DNA of 64,000 nucleotides, taken from assembly GCF_000720115.1 (NCBI RefSeq), contig NZ_JOIR01000006.1:172318-236317 (forward strand), written 5' to 3'. This stretch comes from Streptomyces sp. NRRL F-2580. GTDB lineage: Bacteria > Actinomycetota > Actinomycetes > Streptomycetales > Streptomycetaceae. A model generated the notes under the pieces. It did not search any database and was not told the origin of the DNA. It saw only the letters and a program-made list of their open reading frames with translations. Below, piece after piece: positions 1 to 7,597 of this stretch. The translations under genes were made by a program, and so were the position numbers. Positions within the stretch are counted from its first letter, which is position 1; each line of letters opens with the position of its first letter.

Positions 1-989
1 TCGTGTCCTGGTACAGCGGCCATCCCGATGCCGTCGACGAGGTCTTCGACCTGCCCGGCGTGGATTCGGCGGTGGTCGTCGGGGCGGGCAACGTCGCGGT
101 GGACGTGACCCGGATCCTGGCCCGCGGCACGGCGGAACTGGCGCCGACCGACATGCCGCAGCCGGCGCTCGGCGCGCTCGCGGCAAGCGGGGTGCGCAGG
201 GTGGCGATGGTGGCCCGGCGCGGCCCCTCGCAGGGCAAGTTCACCACCAAGGAGCTGCGCGAGCTGGGCACCCTGCCGGGGGTGGGCGCCCGGGCGGACC
301 GCGCCGAGCTGGCGCTCGACCCCATGTACACCGATCCGGGCGCGGCCGCGGCGCTGCCGGCGGTGGCGCGACGGAACCTGGAGGTGCTGCGCGGCTGGGC
401 GGAGGCGGAGCCGGGCGGGGAGCCGCGCAGCATCGCGCTGCGGTTCTACCTGCGTCCGGTGGAGATCCTCGGCGGGCCGGACGGGCGGGTCACGGGGATG
501 CGCTTCGAGCGGACCGCCCCCGACGGGCTCGGCGGGGTGACCGGGACGGGCGTCCACGAGGACATCGAGGCGCAGTTGGTGCTGCGTTCGGTGGGGTACA
601 AGGGCGTCCCGCTGGCCGGGCTGCCGTTCGACCCCGCCAAGGGGACGGTCCCGCACGCGGCGGGCCGGGTGGTCCGCGCGGGCCGGGCCTCGGTCGGCGA
701 GTACGTGGCGGGCTGGATCAAGCGCGGCCCGACCGGGGTGATCGGAACGAACCGGCCGTGCGCGAAGGAGACCGTGTCGTCGCTGCTCCAGGACGCGGCG
801 GTGCTGGCCCGGCGGGAGCTGCCCGGGGACCCGCTGGACGCCCTGCGAGCGGCGGGTCTGCACCCGGTGGAGTGGCCGGGCTGGCAGGCCATCGAGACGG
901 CCGAGTCCGATCTGGGCCGCTCCCTGGGCCGCCGCTCCGTCAAGATCCCCGACTGGGCCGGGCTGTTGGGCGCCGCGGGGCTCACGTAG
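1..989 (+). CDS. Ferredoxin-NADP+ reductase, FprA-like (5' truncated by window edge)
   Basis: C-terminal ~330 residues of an adrenodoxin-reductase-type flavoprotein that moves electrons between NADP(H) and ferredoxin, probably to serve P450s. Visible are WYSGHPD, the NADP Rossmann motif GAGNVAVD about 30 residues in, the segment RSVGYKG, and the C-terminal FAD/NADP region GWIKRGPTGVIGTNRP. The N-terminal FAD domain lies left of the window, so the GTG at base 3 is internal and not the true start. A P450 gene lies at 24.7 kb but is far away, so no direct link can be claimed. Family assignment is firm; the physiological partner is unknown. Confidence 0.85.
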   Translation, partial: VSWYSGHPDAVDEVFDLPGVDSAVVVGAGNVAVDVTRILARGTAELAPTDMPQPALGALAASGVRRVAMVARRGPSQGKFTTKELRELGTLPGVGARADRAELALDPMYTDPGAAAALPAVARRNLEVLRGWAEAEPGGEPRSIALRFYLRPVEILGGPDGRVTGMRFERTAPDGLGGVTGTGVHEDIEAQLVLRSVGYKGVPLAGLPFDPAKGTVPHAAGRVVRAGRASVGEYVAGWIKRGPTGVIGTNRPCAKETVSSLLQDAAVLARRELPGDPLDALRAAGLHPVEWPGWQAIETAESDLGRSLGRRSVKIPDWAGLLGAAGLT

Positions 990-1015
990 GGGACGTCGCG
1001 CATTAGAGTGCTGCG

Positions 1016-1426
1016 GTGATGCGCGGAAGAACTCTCGTGGTTGCGGTGACCTTGGCGGCCTGCGCCGCCCTGTCGGGGTGTTCGGACGAGGGCGCCGACC
1101 AGGCGGGCGCACCCGCACCGGGCCCCACCGTGACGGGTACGGCCGCTCCCCCGGACGCCGCGGCCCTCGCCGAGCGCTATCGGCAGGCGGGCGGCGACGC
1201 CGACGTGTACGGCATCGAGCGGGTGCCCGGGCCGGACGGGTCATCGCCCCTGTTCGTCGTGCACACCCACAACCCGGACGCGGACGACGCCCGGTTCAGG
1301 CGGCAGGCGGCGTCCATCACCGCGTACCTGACGCTCAGCGAGGGCGTCACGCTGCCGCACGGCTACCGCATGGACGTCTTCGGCCCGGACGGCGGGCTGC
1401 TCCACCGCTGGGACGCCTCGGTCTAG
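1016..1426 (+). CDS. Small secreted lipoprotein, unknown function
   Basis: A 136-aa protein with a clear lipoprotein signal: basic MMRGR, a hydrophobic stretch, and the lipobox L-S-G-C with the acylated Cys at residue 22, followed by an Asp/Glu/Gly/Pro-rich tether. The mature part is about 100 residues without a recognised domain. GTG at 1016 and ATG at 1019 are both possible starts. It follows the reductase by only 26 bases in the same direction, so they may be cotranscribed. Its last codons overlap the end of the convergent ArsR gene by 4 bases. Probably anchored on the outer face of the membrane; the role cannot be named. Confidence 0.75.
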   Translation: MMRGRTLVVAVTLAACAALSGCSDEGADQAGAPAPGPTVTGTAAPPDAAALAERYRQAGGDADVYGIERVPGPDGSSPLFVVHTHNPDADDARFRRQAASITAYLTLSEGVTLPHGYRMDVFGPDGGLLHRWDASV

Positions 1427-1779
1427 GTCTTGTCCGGGGAGAGCCGCGCCGACTCGGCCGCGGCCGCCGTGAGGACGCTGTCCAGGAGGCCGGGGAAGAG
1501 GGCCTCCAGGTCGTCGCGGCGCAGGGCGTTGAGCTTGGTGGTGCCGCGGTAGGTCTGGCGCACGACTCCGCTCTCCCGCAGGACGCGGAAGTGGTGGGTG
1601 GTCGTGGACTTGGTGACCGGCAGGTCGAAGTACGAGCAGGCCAGGTCCGCGGCCGAGGCGGCCAGGTCCAGGACGATGGAGAGCCGGACCGGGTCGGAGA
1701 GCGCGTGCAGCACGCCCTCCAGCCGGATCTCGGCCGTTTCGGGGTGGGCGAGGATGCGGCCGGCGTCCCGTTCCGTCAT
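1423..1779 (-). CDS. ArsR-family winged-helix transcriptional regulator
   Basis: A 118-aa ArsR/SmtB-type repressor. LSDPVRLSIVLDLAAS marks the first helix of the wHTH, and VTKSTTTHHFRVLRESGVV is the recognition helix region. No CxC metal site of the classical type is seen, although one Cys (ACSYFD) sits before the recognition helix. The start MTERDAGR is preferred over an upstream in-frame codon at 1848. It lies 136 bases downstream of the OYE gene on the same strand, which suggests it controls that gene. The TACGAG sequence at 1820-1825 upstream matches one half of the palindromes found in front of the OYE gene. The ligand is unknown. Confidence 0.85.
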   Translation of the reverse strand: MTERDAGRILAHPETAEIRLEGVLHALSDPVRLSIVLDLAASAADLACSYFDLPVTKSTTTHHFRVLRESGVVRQTYRGTTKLNALRRDDLEALFPGLLDSVLTAAAAESARLSPDKT

Positions 1780-1915
1780 GTCCCTGCTCCACTCACTCGG
1801 CTTACTGTGGGCCCCATCGTACGAGAGTCGTCGAAGGAGTCGCGGCACTCGCGGAAATCGGCGGGAAAGGGGGTGCGGCTCCGCCGTGGGCCGGGGCGCC
1901 GGAGCCGCACCGCCG

Positions 1916-3025
1916 TCACCAGGAGCGGTGGTACGGCTCGGGCGTACGGATCTCCGCGCCCAGCTCGGCGGCCGCGCGGCGGGCCCAGTACGGGTCGCGC
2001 AGCAGCTCCCGGGCCAGCAGGACCGCGTCGGCCTCGCCGTTGGCCAGGATCTTCTCCGCCTGCTCCGGTTCGGTGATCAGGCCGACGGCGGCGACGGGGA
2101 GGGTCGTCTCCTCCTTGACCCGGGCGGCGAAGGGCACCTGGTAGCCCGGGCCGACCGGGATCGACACCCCGGGGGCGAGTCCGCCGGTGGAGACGTCGAG
2201 GAGGTCCACGCCGTGCTCCTGGAGCAGCCGGGCCAGCCGTACCGTCTCGTCGGCGGTCCAGCCGTCCTCCTCCAGCCAGTCGGTGGCGGAGATCCGGAAG
2301 AGCAGCGGGAGCTCCTCGGGCCACACGGCCCGTACGGCGTCCACGACTTCGAGGGCGAAGCGGGTCCGGTTCTCGAAGGAGCCGCCGTAGGCGTCGGTGC
2401 GCTTGTTGCTGTGCGGGGAGAGGAACTCCCCGATGAGGTAGCCGTGAGCGCCGTGGATCTCGACGACCTCGTAGCCCGCCGCGAGCGCGCGCTCGGTGGC
2501 GGCCGCGAACCGGGCGGTGATTCCGGCGATCTCGTCGACCGTCAGCTCGTGCGGCACGTGGCTGCCCTCGGCGAACGGGACGGCGCTCGGGGCGACGGGC
2601 TGCCAGCCGTGCGCCTCGGGTCCGACCGCGCCGCCGCCCTTCCAGGTGCGGTCGGTGGAGGCCTTGCGGCCGGCGTGCGCGATCTGGATGCCGGGGACGG
2701 CGCCCTGGGCCTTGACGAAGGAGGTGATCCGGCGCAGCGCCTCGACCTGGGTGTCGTTCCAGATGCCGAGGTCGTAGGGGGTGATCCGGCCTTCCGGGGA
2801 GACGGCGGTGGCCTCCTGGATGATCAGGCCGGTGCCGCCGACGGCGCGGGCGGCGTAGTGCGCGAAGTGCCAGTCGTTCGCCACGCCCGCGTTCGGGCCG
2901 AACGCCTCGGCGCTGTACTGGCACATCGCCGCCATCCACACGCGGTTCGGGACGGTGACCGAGCGAAGGTCGTACGGGGTGAACAGGGCGGCGAAAGCGG
3001 CAGGGGCGGCGGGGGCAGCACTCAT
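1916..3025 (-). CDS. NADH:flavin oxidoreductase, Old Yellow Enzyme (YqjM/NamA type)
   Basis: A 369-aa TIM-barrel FMN enzyme that reduces activated C=C bonds of enones, quinones and similar electrophiles with NAD(P)H. Motifs typical of the YqjM subclass are seen: MCQYSA near the N-terminus (redox-tuning Cys and active-site Tyr), HAGRKAST, HGAHGYL, RISATDW, and the C-terminal PYHRSW carrying the Arg that reaches the neighbouring subunit. The ATG at 3025 is chosen because GGAG lies 6 bases before it; a start 19 codons earlier is less likely. It heads a probable two-gene unit with the ArsR regulator. Two palindromes sit immediately upstream (3088-3120). Likely role is electrophile detoxification. 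Confidence 0.9.
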   Translation of the reverse strand: MSAAPAAPAAFAALFTPYDLRSVTVPNRVWMAAMCQYSAEAFGPNAGVANDWHFAHYAARAVGGTGLIIQEATAVSPEGRITPYDLGIWNDTQVEALRRITSFVKAQGAVPGIQIAHAGRKASTDRTWKGGGAVGPEAHGWQPVAPSAVPFAEGSHVPHELTVDEIAGITARFAAATERALAAGYEVVEIHGAHGYLIGEFLSPHSNKRTDAYGGSFENRTRFALEVVDAVRAVWPEELPLLFRISATDWLEEDGWTADETVRLARLLQEHGVDLLDVSTGGLAPGVSIPVGPGYQVPFAARVKEETTLPVAAVGLITEPEQAEKILANGEADAVLLARELLRDPYWARRAAAELGAEIRTPEPYHRSW

Positions 3026-3087
3026 CAGGGCTCCAGAGGTCACCGGGCGCGCCGGGGATCGGCGGCTGAGTTCGAGACTCACCGTAC

Positions 3088-3120
3088 TACGAATTCCTTC
3101 GTACTACGAGACTTCTCGTA
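3088..3120. promoter_or_regulatory. Tandem palindromic operators in front of the OYE gene
   Basis: Two adjacent inverted repeats of the same design: TACGAAttccTTCGTA at 3088-3103 and TACGAGacttCTCGTA at 3105-3120. Both have perfect 6-bp arms and a 4-bp spacer, with centres 17 bp apart. They lie 60-95 bp upstream of the OYE start and overlap the last codons of the WS/DGAT gene. Winged-helix ArsR dimers commonly bind short palindromes of this size, and the ArsR gene is next door, so it is the obvious candidate binder. That assignment is inference. Confidence 0.6.
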
Positions 3121-4444
3121 CAAGTGCGTCGAGCTCCGCGCGCAGCGCCCCCGCCAGGGCGCCCAGGTCCGGGACGGCCACCGCGTCGGCGACCAGCCCG
3201 TAGTGGACGGTCCCCTTGTACGTCGACACCGCGACGGCCAGCGACTGACCGCGGGCCAGCGGGGCGAGCGGGTAGACCTCGCGGACCCGGCTGCCGCCGA
3301 GGCTGAAGGTGAATCCGGGCAGCGGGACGCTGGTGACCAGGATGTCGAAGAGCAGCCGGGCGGCCTGCGCCACCAGCGGGCCGCCGAGCCGGTGGCCCAG
3401 CGGGTGGACGTGGTCGGCGAGCAGGGCGACGGCCCCGGCGCCGCGGGCGGGTCCGGCGTCCTTGTTGCGGTCCATCGCCGCACGGACCCGGTCCAGGCGC
3501 AGCAGCGGATCGCGCTCGGCCAGCGGCAGCCGCAGCAGGTAGCCGGAGAGCCGGTTCCCGCCGCCGGCGCCGGGCCGGCCCCGGCGGGACACGGGAATCA
3601 GCGCGCGCGGGCCGGGTCCGGTCGGCGCGGGATCGCCCCGCTCCTCCAGCCAGCGCCGCAGCGCCCCCGCGACCAGGGAGATCAGCACGTCGTTGACGGT
3701 GCCCCCGGCGGCCTTGCGGACCAGGTTGACCTCGTCCAGGTCGAGGGCGAGGCCCGCGACGGCCCGGGTCCCCGGACCGGCCGGGTCCGCGGTGAGGGCC
3801 GCGGGGACGCCGAGCGGCAGCCCGGCACGGGCCACGGCGGCCCCGATCTCCAGGGCCTGGCCGACGTCCTGGACCCGGGCGGCCAGGGTCCCGGGGAGCC
3901 GGCGCAGGGCCGAGCCGGCGCGCTGCTCGGGAACCGGACGCGTGGGGGGCCGCGGGGCCGGCCCCTCGTCGAAGAGCGCGGCCGCCAGGGCCAGCGCGCC
4001 CAGGCCGTCGGCGAGGGCGTGGTGGAACTTGAAGAGCACCGCGAAGGAGTCCGGGTCCGGCCCGGCCAGCACGTGGGCCTCCCAGGGCGGTAGCTCCCGG
4101 TCCAGCGGCCGGGCCATCAGCGGGCCGGCGGCGGCGTGCGGGTCCGCCTCGTCGGCACGGACGAGGAAGACGTGCCGCGCCGGGTCGAAGCCGGGGTCCG
4201 GCGACCAGGCGGCCGCGCCGACCGGCAGCAGCACGTCGCGGATCCGGCGGCGCAGACCCGGCACGGTGGCGCAGCGGGCGGCGAGCAGTGCGGCGGCGCG
4301 CTCGGCGGCTCCGGGGCCGCCGTGTTCTCCGCCGCCGGGCCCGGCGGCGGAGAAGACGGCGAGGGCGCCGAGGTGCATGGGGTGGGCGGCGGATTCGATC
4401 CGCCAGAAGGCGAGGTCGAGCGGTGACAGGTGCTCGGTGGCCAC
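3104..4444 (-). CDS. Wax ester synthase / diacylglycerol acyltransferase (WS/DGAT)
   Basis: A 446-aa acyltransferase that joins acyl-CoA to diacylglycerol or a fatty alcohol, making storage triacylglycerol or wax ester at the membrane. The catalytic HHxxxDG motif is present as HHALADG in the first third, and the N-terminal LSPLDLAFWRIES and the central VNDVLISLVAGALRRWL are typical of the family. A GTG start at 4444 (VATEHLSPLDLAF) with AGAGG in front fits the family N-terminus better than the codon at 4519. Streptomycetes accumulate triacylglycerol late in growth and usually carry several copies. It is divergent from the BNR-repeat gene. Confidence 0.88.
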   Translation of the reverse strand: MATEHLSPLDLAFWRIESAAHPMHLGALAVFSAAGPGGGEHGGPGAAERAAALLAARCATVPGLRRRIRDVLLPVGAAAWSPDPGFDPARHVFLVRADEADPHAAAGPLMARPLDRELPPWEAHVLAGPDPDSFAVLFKFHHALADGLGALALAAALFDEGPAPRPPTRPVPEQRAGSALRRLPGTLAARVQDVGQALEIGAAVARAGLPLGVPAALTADPAGPGTRAVAGLALDLDEVNLVRKAAGGTVNDVLISLVAGALRRWLEERGDPAPTGPGPRALIPVSRRGRPGAGGGNRLSGYLLRLPLAERDPLLRLDRVRAAMDRNKDAGPARGAGAVALLADHVHPLGHRLGGPLVAQAARLLFDILVTSVPLPGFTFSLGGSRVREVYPLAPLARGQSLAVAVSTYKGTVHYGLVADAVAVPDLGALAGALRAELDALVREVS

Positions 4445-4680
4445 GTAGGTCCTCTCGCGTGCGGCGACAGCAGCAATGCAGTGGCCTGAAGTCAACCCAC
4501 TCCGAACGCCTACGTTCAAGTAGCAACGTTTCCCGGAGAGTAAATGATCGGTATCGATCAGCTATGGAGAGGGCCGGTGCCGTCCGCCGGGCCGCTGTCA
4601 GAGGGTGGGTGCAGACTGTCCGGAAAGACGCTTCATGAGGAAACGCCCCGCAGGGACGACGAGGTCCGGAGGTACCGGCC
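4445..4680. promoter_or_regulatory. Divergent promoter region with inverted repeat TGATCG-N4-CGATCA
   Basis: The 236-bp space between the divergent WS/DGAT and BNR genes holds the perfect inverted repeat TGATCGgtatCGATCA at 4545-4560, in a locally A/T-richer stretch. GGAGG at 4669-4673 is the ribosome binding site of the BNR gene. The repeat could be an operator for either gene; no regulator is linked. Confidence 0.4.
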
Positions 4681-5772
4681 ATGCCTGATGTGCTGCTGCT
4701 CGTGGGAACCCGGAAGGGACTCTTCATCGGCCGCCGGCGAGGGGAGGAGCCGTGGGAGTTCGACGGGCCGCATTTCAACGCCCAGGCCGTCTACGCGGTC
4801 GCCGTCGACCGGCGGGGGCCGGCGCCCCGGCTGCTGGTCGGCGGGGACAGCACGCACTGGGGGCCGTCCGTCTTCAGCTCCGACGACCTCGGGGCCACCT
4901 GGCGCGAACCGGCCACGGCCGCCGTGAAGTTCCCCAAGGACACGGGCGCCTCGCTGGAGCGGGTCTGGCAGCTCCAGCCGGCCGGGCCCGAGGCCCCGGA
5001 CGTGGTGTACGCGGGGACGGAGCCCGCCGCGCTGTTCCGCTCGACGGACCGGGGCGAGTCCTTCGAGCTCGTCCGTCCGCTGTGGGAGCACCCGAGCCGT
5101 GGCGACTGGGTCCCGGGCGGCGGCGGTGAGGGCCTGCACACGGTGATCACCCATCCCCGCGACCCGGACGCGGTGACGGTGGCCGTCTCCACGGCCGGCG
5201 TGTTCCGGACGAAGGACGGCGGGGCCAGCTGGACCCCGTCCAACGACGGGGTCTCCGCGGTGTTCCTGCCGGATCCGCACCCCGAGTACGGCCAGTGCGT
5301 GCACAAGATCGCCCAGGACGCCGGGGACACGGACCGGCTCTACCTGCAGAACCACTGGGGCGTCTACCGCAGCGACGACGCCGGGGCCCGGTGGACCGAC
5401 ATCGGCGGCGGGCTCCCCTCCGACTTCGGCTTCGCGGTGGCCGCCCATCCGCACCGGCCGGACACCGCCTACGTCTTCCCGCTCAACGCCGACTCCGACC
5501 GCGTCCCCGCCGAGCACCGGTGCCGGGTCTTCCGCACCCGGGACGCGGGCGAGAGCTGGGAGCCGCTCTCGAAGGGGCTGCCCTCCGGGGACCACTACGG
5601 CACGGTCCTGCGGGACGCCCTGTGCACGGATGACGCGGACCCCGCGGGCGTCTACTTCGGCAACCGCAACGGCGAGCTGTACGCCAGCCACGACGACGGC
5701 GAGAGCTGGCAGCTGCTGGCCGAGCACCTGCCTGACGTGCTGTGCGTGCGGGCGGCGACCATCGGCGGGTGA
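4681..5772 (+). CDS. BNR/Asp-box repeat beta-propeller protein (sialidase-like fold)
   Basis: A 363-aa protein built of beta-propeller blades. At least five Asp-box-like turns (S/TxDxGxxW) can be read: SSDDLGATW, TKDGGASW, SDDAGARW, TRDAGESW and SHDDGESW. There is no signal peptide, so it is probably cytoplasmic. Annotation pipelines often call such proteins exo-alpha-sialidase, but the sialidase Arg triad and an FRIP motif are not evident, so enzymatic activity is doubtful. The start ATG is fixed by GGAGG eight bases upstream. The next gene follows after 39 bp, but the shared motif in that gap suggests the regulator has its own promoter. Confidence 0.75.
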   Translation: MPDVLLLVGTRKGLFIGRRRGEEPWEFDGPHFNAQAVYAVAVDRRGPAPRLLVGGDSTHWGPSVFSSDDLGATWREPATAAVKFPKDTGASLERVWQLQPAGPEAPDVVYAGTEPAALFRSTDRGESFELVRPLWEHPSRGDWVPGGGGEGLHTVITHPRDPDAVTVAVSTAGVFRTKDGGASWTPSNDGVSAVFLPDPHPEYGQCVHKIAQDAGDTDRLYLQNHWGVYRSDDAGARWTDIGGGLPSDFGFAVAAHPHRPDTAYVFPLNADSDRVPAEHRCRVFRTRDAGESWEPLSKGLPSGDHYGTVLRDALCTDDADPAGVYFGNRNGELYASHDDGESWQLLAEHLPDVLCVRAATIGG

Positions 5773-5781
5773 CGGCCCACC

Positions 5782-5799
5782 CGCATCGTTCGTGCGTCG
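5782..5799 (+). promoter_or_regulatory. Shared 18-bp motif, copy 1 (in front of the MerR-B12 regulator)
   Basis: CGCATCGTTCGTGCGTCG, ending 12 bases before the regulator's ATG. The identical 18-mer recurs at 7516-7533 in front of the sigma gene. Outer arms CGCA and TGCG form an inverted repeat around 7 bases. Candidate binding site of the MerR regulator (autoregulation) or a promoter element for the neighbouring sigma factor; which one is inference. Confidence 0.55.
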
Positions 5800-5811
5800 T
5801 ACGGTGAGGGC

Positions 5812-6822
5812 ATGTCCGAGACGACGCTTGGCATCACCACCGGCGCGGTGGCACGCCACCTGGGCGTGTCGCCGACCACGCTGCGGTCCTGGGACCAGCG
5901 CTACGGCATCGGCCCCGCGGCGCGCGAGGACGGGCGGCACCGCCGCTGGACCCCCGGGGACATCGCGATGCTGGAGGAGATGTGCCGGCTCACCGCCTCC
6001 GGCGTGCCGCCCGCCGAGGCGGCGCGGTCGGCCAGGGCGAGCCGGGGCGCGCGCTCCGGCTCGGTCGTGGACCGAAGGCCGGGGGCGCGTCCGGTCAGCC
6101 GGCCCGGGCCGTCCCGCCCACCGGAGCCGGCCGGCGGATCCGGGCGTTCCGGCGCCGTACAGGAGGGACCGGACGAGCGGGACGTGGTCCGGGAGAGCCG
6201 GGGGCTGGCCCGCGCCGCCGTACGCCTCGACGGACCGGCCCTGGACTCGCTGCTGGGCGACCTCATGGCGGGCCACGGGCTCGTCACCGTCTGGGAGGAG
6301 GTGATGGTGCCGACCCTGCACGCCGTGGGGCGCAAGTGGCAGTCCTCCGGCGACCGTTACGTCGAGGTGGAGCACCTGCTGTCCTGGCACGTCTCCACCG
6401 CCCTGCGGCGCGTGGCGCCCGCGCCGGTGCGGCGGACCGCCGCTCCCCCGGTGCTGCTGGCCTGCGTTCCGGCCGAGCAGCACACCCTGCCCCTGGAGGC
6501 GCTGGCGGCGGGGCTCGGCGAACGCGGCCTGCCGGCCCGGATGTTCGGCGCGGCCGTCCCCGCCGAGGCGCTGGACGCCGCCCTGCGGCGCACGGGACCG
6601 GCCGCCGTCGTGCTCTGGTCCCAGGCCCGCTCCACCGCCGACCACGCGCTGGCCCGGTACGTCGCCGCGAGCTCCTTCGGGGTCAAGGGGGCGCGGACGC
6701 ACCCCGTGATGCTGCTCGCCGGCCCGGGCTGGGCGGGCCGCGCCCCGGGACCCGGCACGCTGCGCCCCGGAGGTCTGCGGGAGGCGCTCGACCTCGTCTC
6801 CCGGCTCTACGACACCTTCTAG
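5812..6822 (+). CDS. MerR-family regulator with cobalamin-binding (CarH/LitR-type) light-sensing domain
   Basis: A 336-aa protein. Residues ~5-75 are a MerR winged helix (TGAVARHLGVSPTTLRSWDQRYG). After a disordered linker, residues ~150-200 form the B12-binding helical bundle with Trp176 and Glu187-His188, i.e. W-x10-EH against W-x9-EH in CarH. From ~210 onward is a Rossmann-type B12 domain with AEQH; His224 sits where the DxHxxG cobalt-ligand motif is expected, but the Gly is replaced. In CarH/LitR proteins adenosylcobalamin bound here is broken by light, releasing repression. The neighbours (sigma factor, photolyase) fit the LitR pattern. Its 3' end meets the convergent sigma gene. Confidence 0.82.
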   Translation: MSETTLGITTGAVARHLGVSPTTLRSWDQRYGIGPAAREDGRHRRWTPGDIAMLEEMCRLTASGVPPAEAARSARASRGARSGSVVDRRPGARPVSRPGPSRPPEPAGGSGRSGAVQEGPDERDVVRESRGLARAAVRLDGPALDSLLGDLMAGHGLVTVWEEVMVPTLHAVGRKWQSSGDRYVEVEHLLSWHVSTALRRVAPAPVRRTAAPPVLLACVPAEQHTLPLEALAAGLGERGLPARMFGAAVPAEALDAALRRTGPAAVVLWSQARSTADHALARYVAASSFGVKGARTHPVMLLAGPGWAGRAPGPGTLRPGGLREALDLVSRLYDTF

Positions 6823-7431
6823 GGCCCGGCGCAGCCGCTGGAGCCCGCGCCGGGCATGACTCTTGACCGTCCCCAGGGGCAGGCCCGTGCGGTGGGCGAT
6901 CTGCACCTGGGTCAGGTCGGCGTAGAAGGCGAGGGCCAGGACCTCGCGCTGGACGCGCGGAAGCCGCGCGAGTTCACGGGTGACGAGGAGGCGGTCGAGC
7001 GCCCGCTCGCACCCGTCGGGCGCCGGGGCCGCCGGTGCCGGGGCCGCCCCGGCCGCGGCGGCCAGGTCGAGACGGCGCGTCCGGGCGGTGAGCGCGTCGG
7101 CGATCTTCCGGCGCGCGATGCCGACCAGCCAGGCGGGGACGGGCCCGCGCTCGGGGCGGTAGCCGGCGCGACCGGACCACGCCGCGAGGAAGACCTGCTG
7201 GGTGACGTCCTCGGCCTCCCGGACGTCGCCGAGGGTGCGGGCGGCCAGGTGGTGGACGAGGCGGCCCCAGCGCCGGTGGGCCAGGGCGAAGCAGTCCGCG
7301 TCGCCGCGCCCGATCCCGCGGCCGACCTCCTCGTCCGAGAGCAGGTCCCGGAGCGCGCCCGAACCCCCGGCCGGGACCCCGCCCGGGAGCACGCCCGGGA
7401 GGACCTCGGTCGTGCCGGCTGCTGCGCCCAT
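6820..7431 (-). CDS. ECF-type RNA polymerase sigma factor (LitS-like), no in-frame stop at expected end
   Basis: About 204 recognisable codons. Region 2 is ALAHRRWGRLVHHLAARTLG then EAEDVTQQVFLAAW and PAWLVGIARRKIADAL; region 4 is LARLPRVQREVLALAF with helix-turn-helix TQVQIAHRTGLPLGTVKSHARRG. ATG 7431 has GGAG in front. The sigma domain ends at RLRRALEG, exactly opposite the MerR stop codon, but the reading frame has no stop there and stays open antisense to MerR and BNR down to 4633. One base fewer in the GGGCCC at 6822-6827 would create GCC-TAG. The end given here is therefore the end of homology, not a stop. It probably directs light-induced transcription of the photolyase group. Confidence 0.72.
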
Positions 7432-7515
7432 GACGACTCCGCCTCCTCGCCGCTGCCGGGAGCTCGGCCGCTCCCGCACCCTCAGGCTCCGGCGCGGGAA
7501 GGAGGCACTTCAACT

Positions 7516-7533
7516 CGCATCGTTCGTGCGTCG
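7516..7533 (+). promoter_or_regulatory. Shared 18-bp motif, copy 2 (upstream of the sigma gene)
   Basis: Identical 18-mer to 5782-5799 (CGCATCGTTCGTGCGTCG), here 85 bases upstream of the sigma factor start. Relative to the gene it controls it is inverted compared with copy 1, as expected of an operator more than of a core promoter. It overlaps the first of two 28-bp direct repeats. Confidence 0.55.
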
Positions 7534-7580
7534 ACCTGCGCTCCGGCGCGGGTCGTGCGTCGACCTGCGCTCCGGCGCGG
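7524..7580. repeat. Two 28-bp direct repeats between photolyase and sigma genes
   Basis: Copies at 7524-7551 and 7553-7580, each beginning TCGTGCGTCGACCTG and ending CTCCGGCGCGG, offset by 29 bp and identical. They fill most of the intergenic gap. The first half of the unit is the end of the shared 18-bp motif, so a regulatory site may have been partly duplicated. Confidence 0.75.
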
Positions 7581-7597
7581 CCCGCGGGCCGGGTGGG

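Noticed and set aside
4681..5772. True sialidase
   Set aside because: Asp-box turns are present, but no signal peptide, no FRIP and no clear Arg triad; Asp boxes occur in many non-sialidase propellers.
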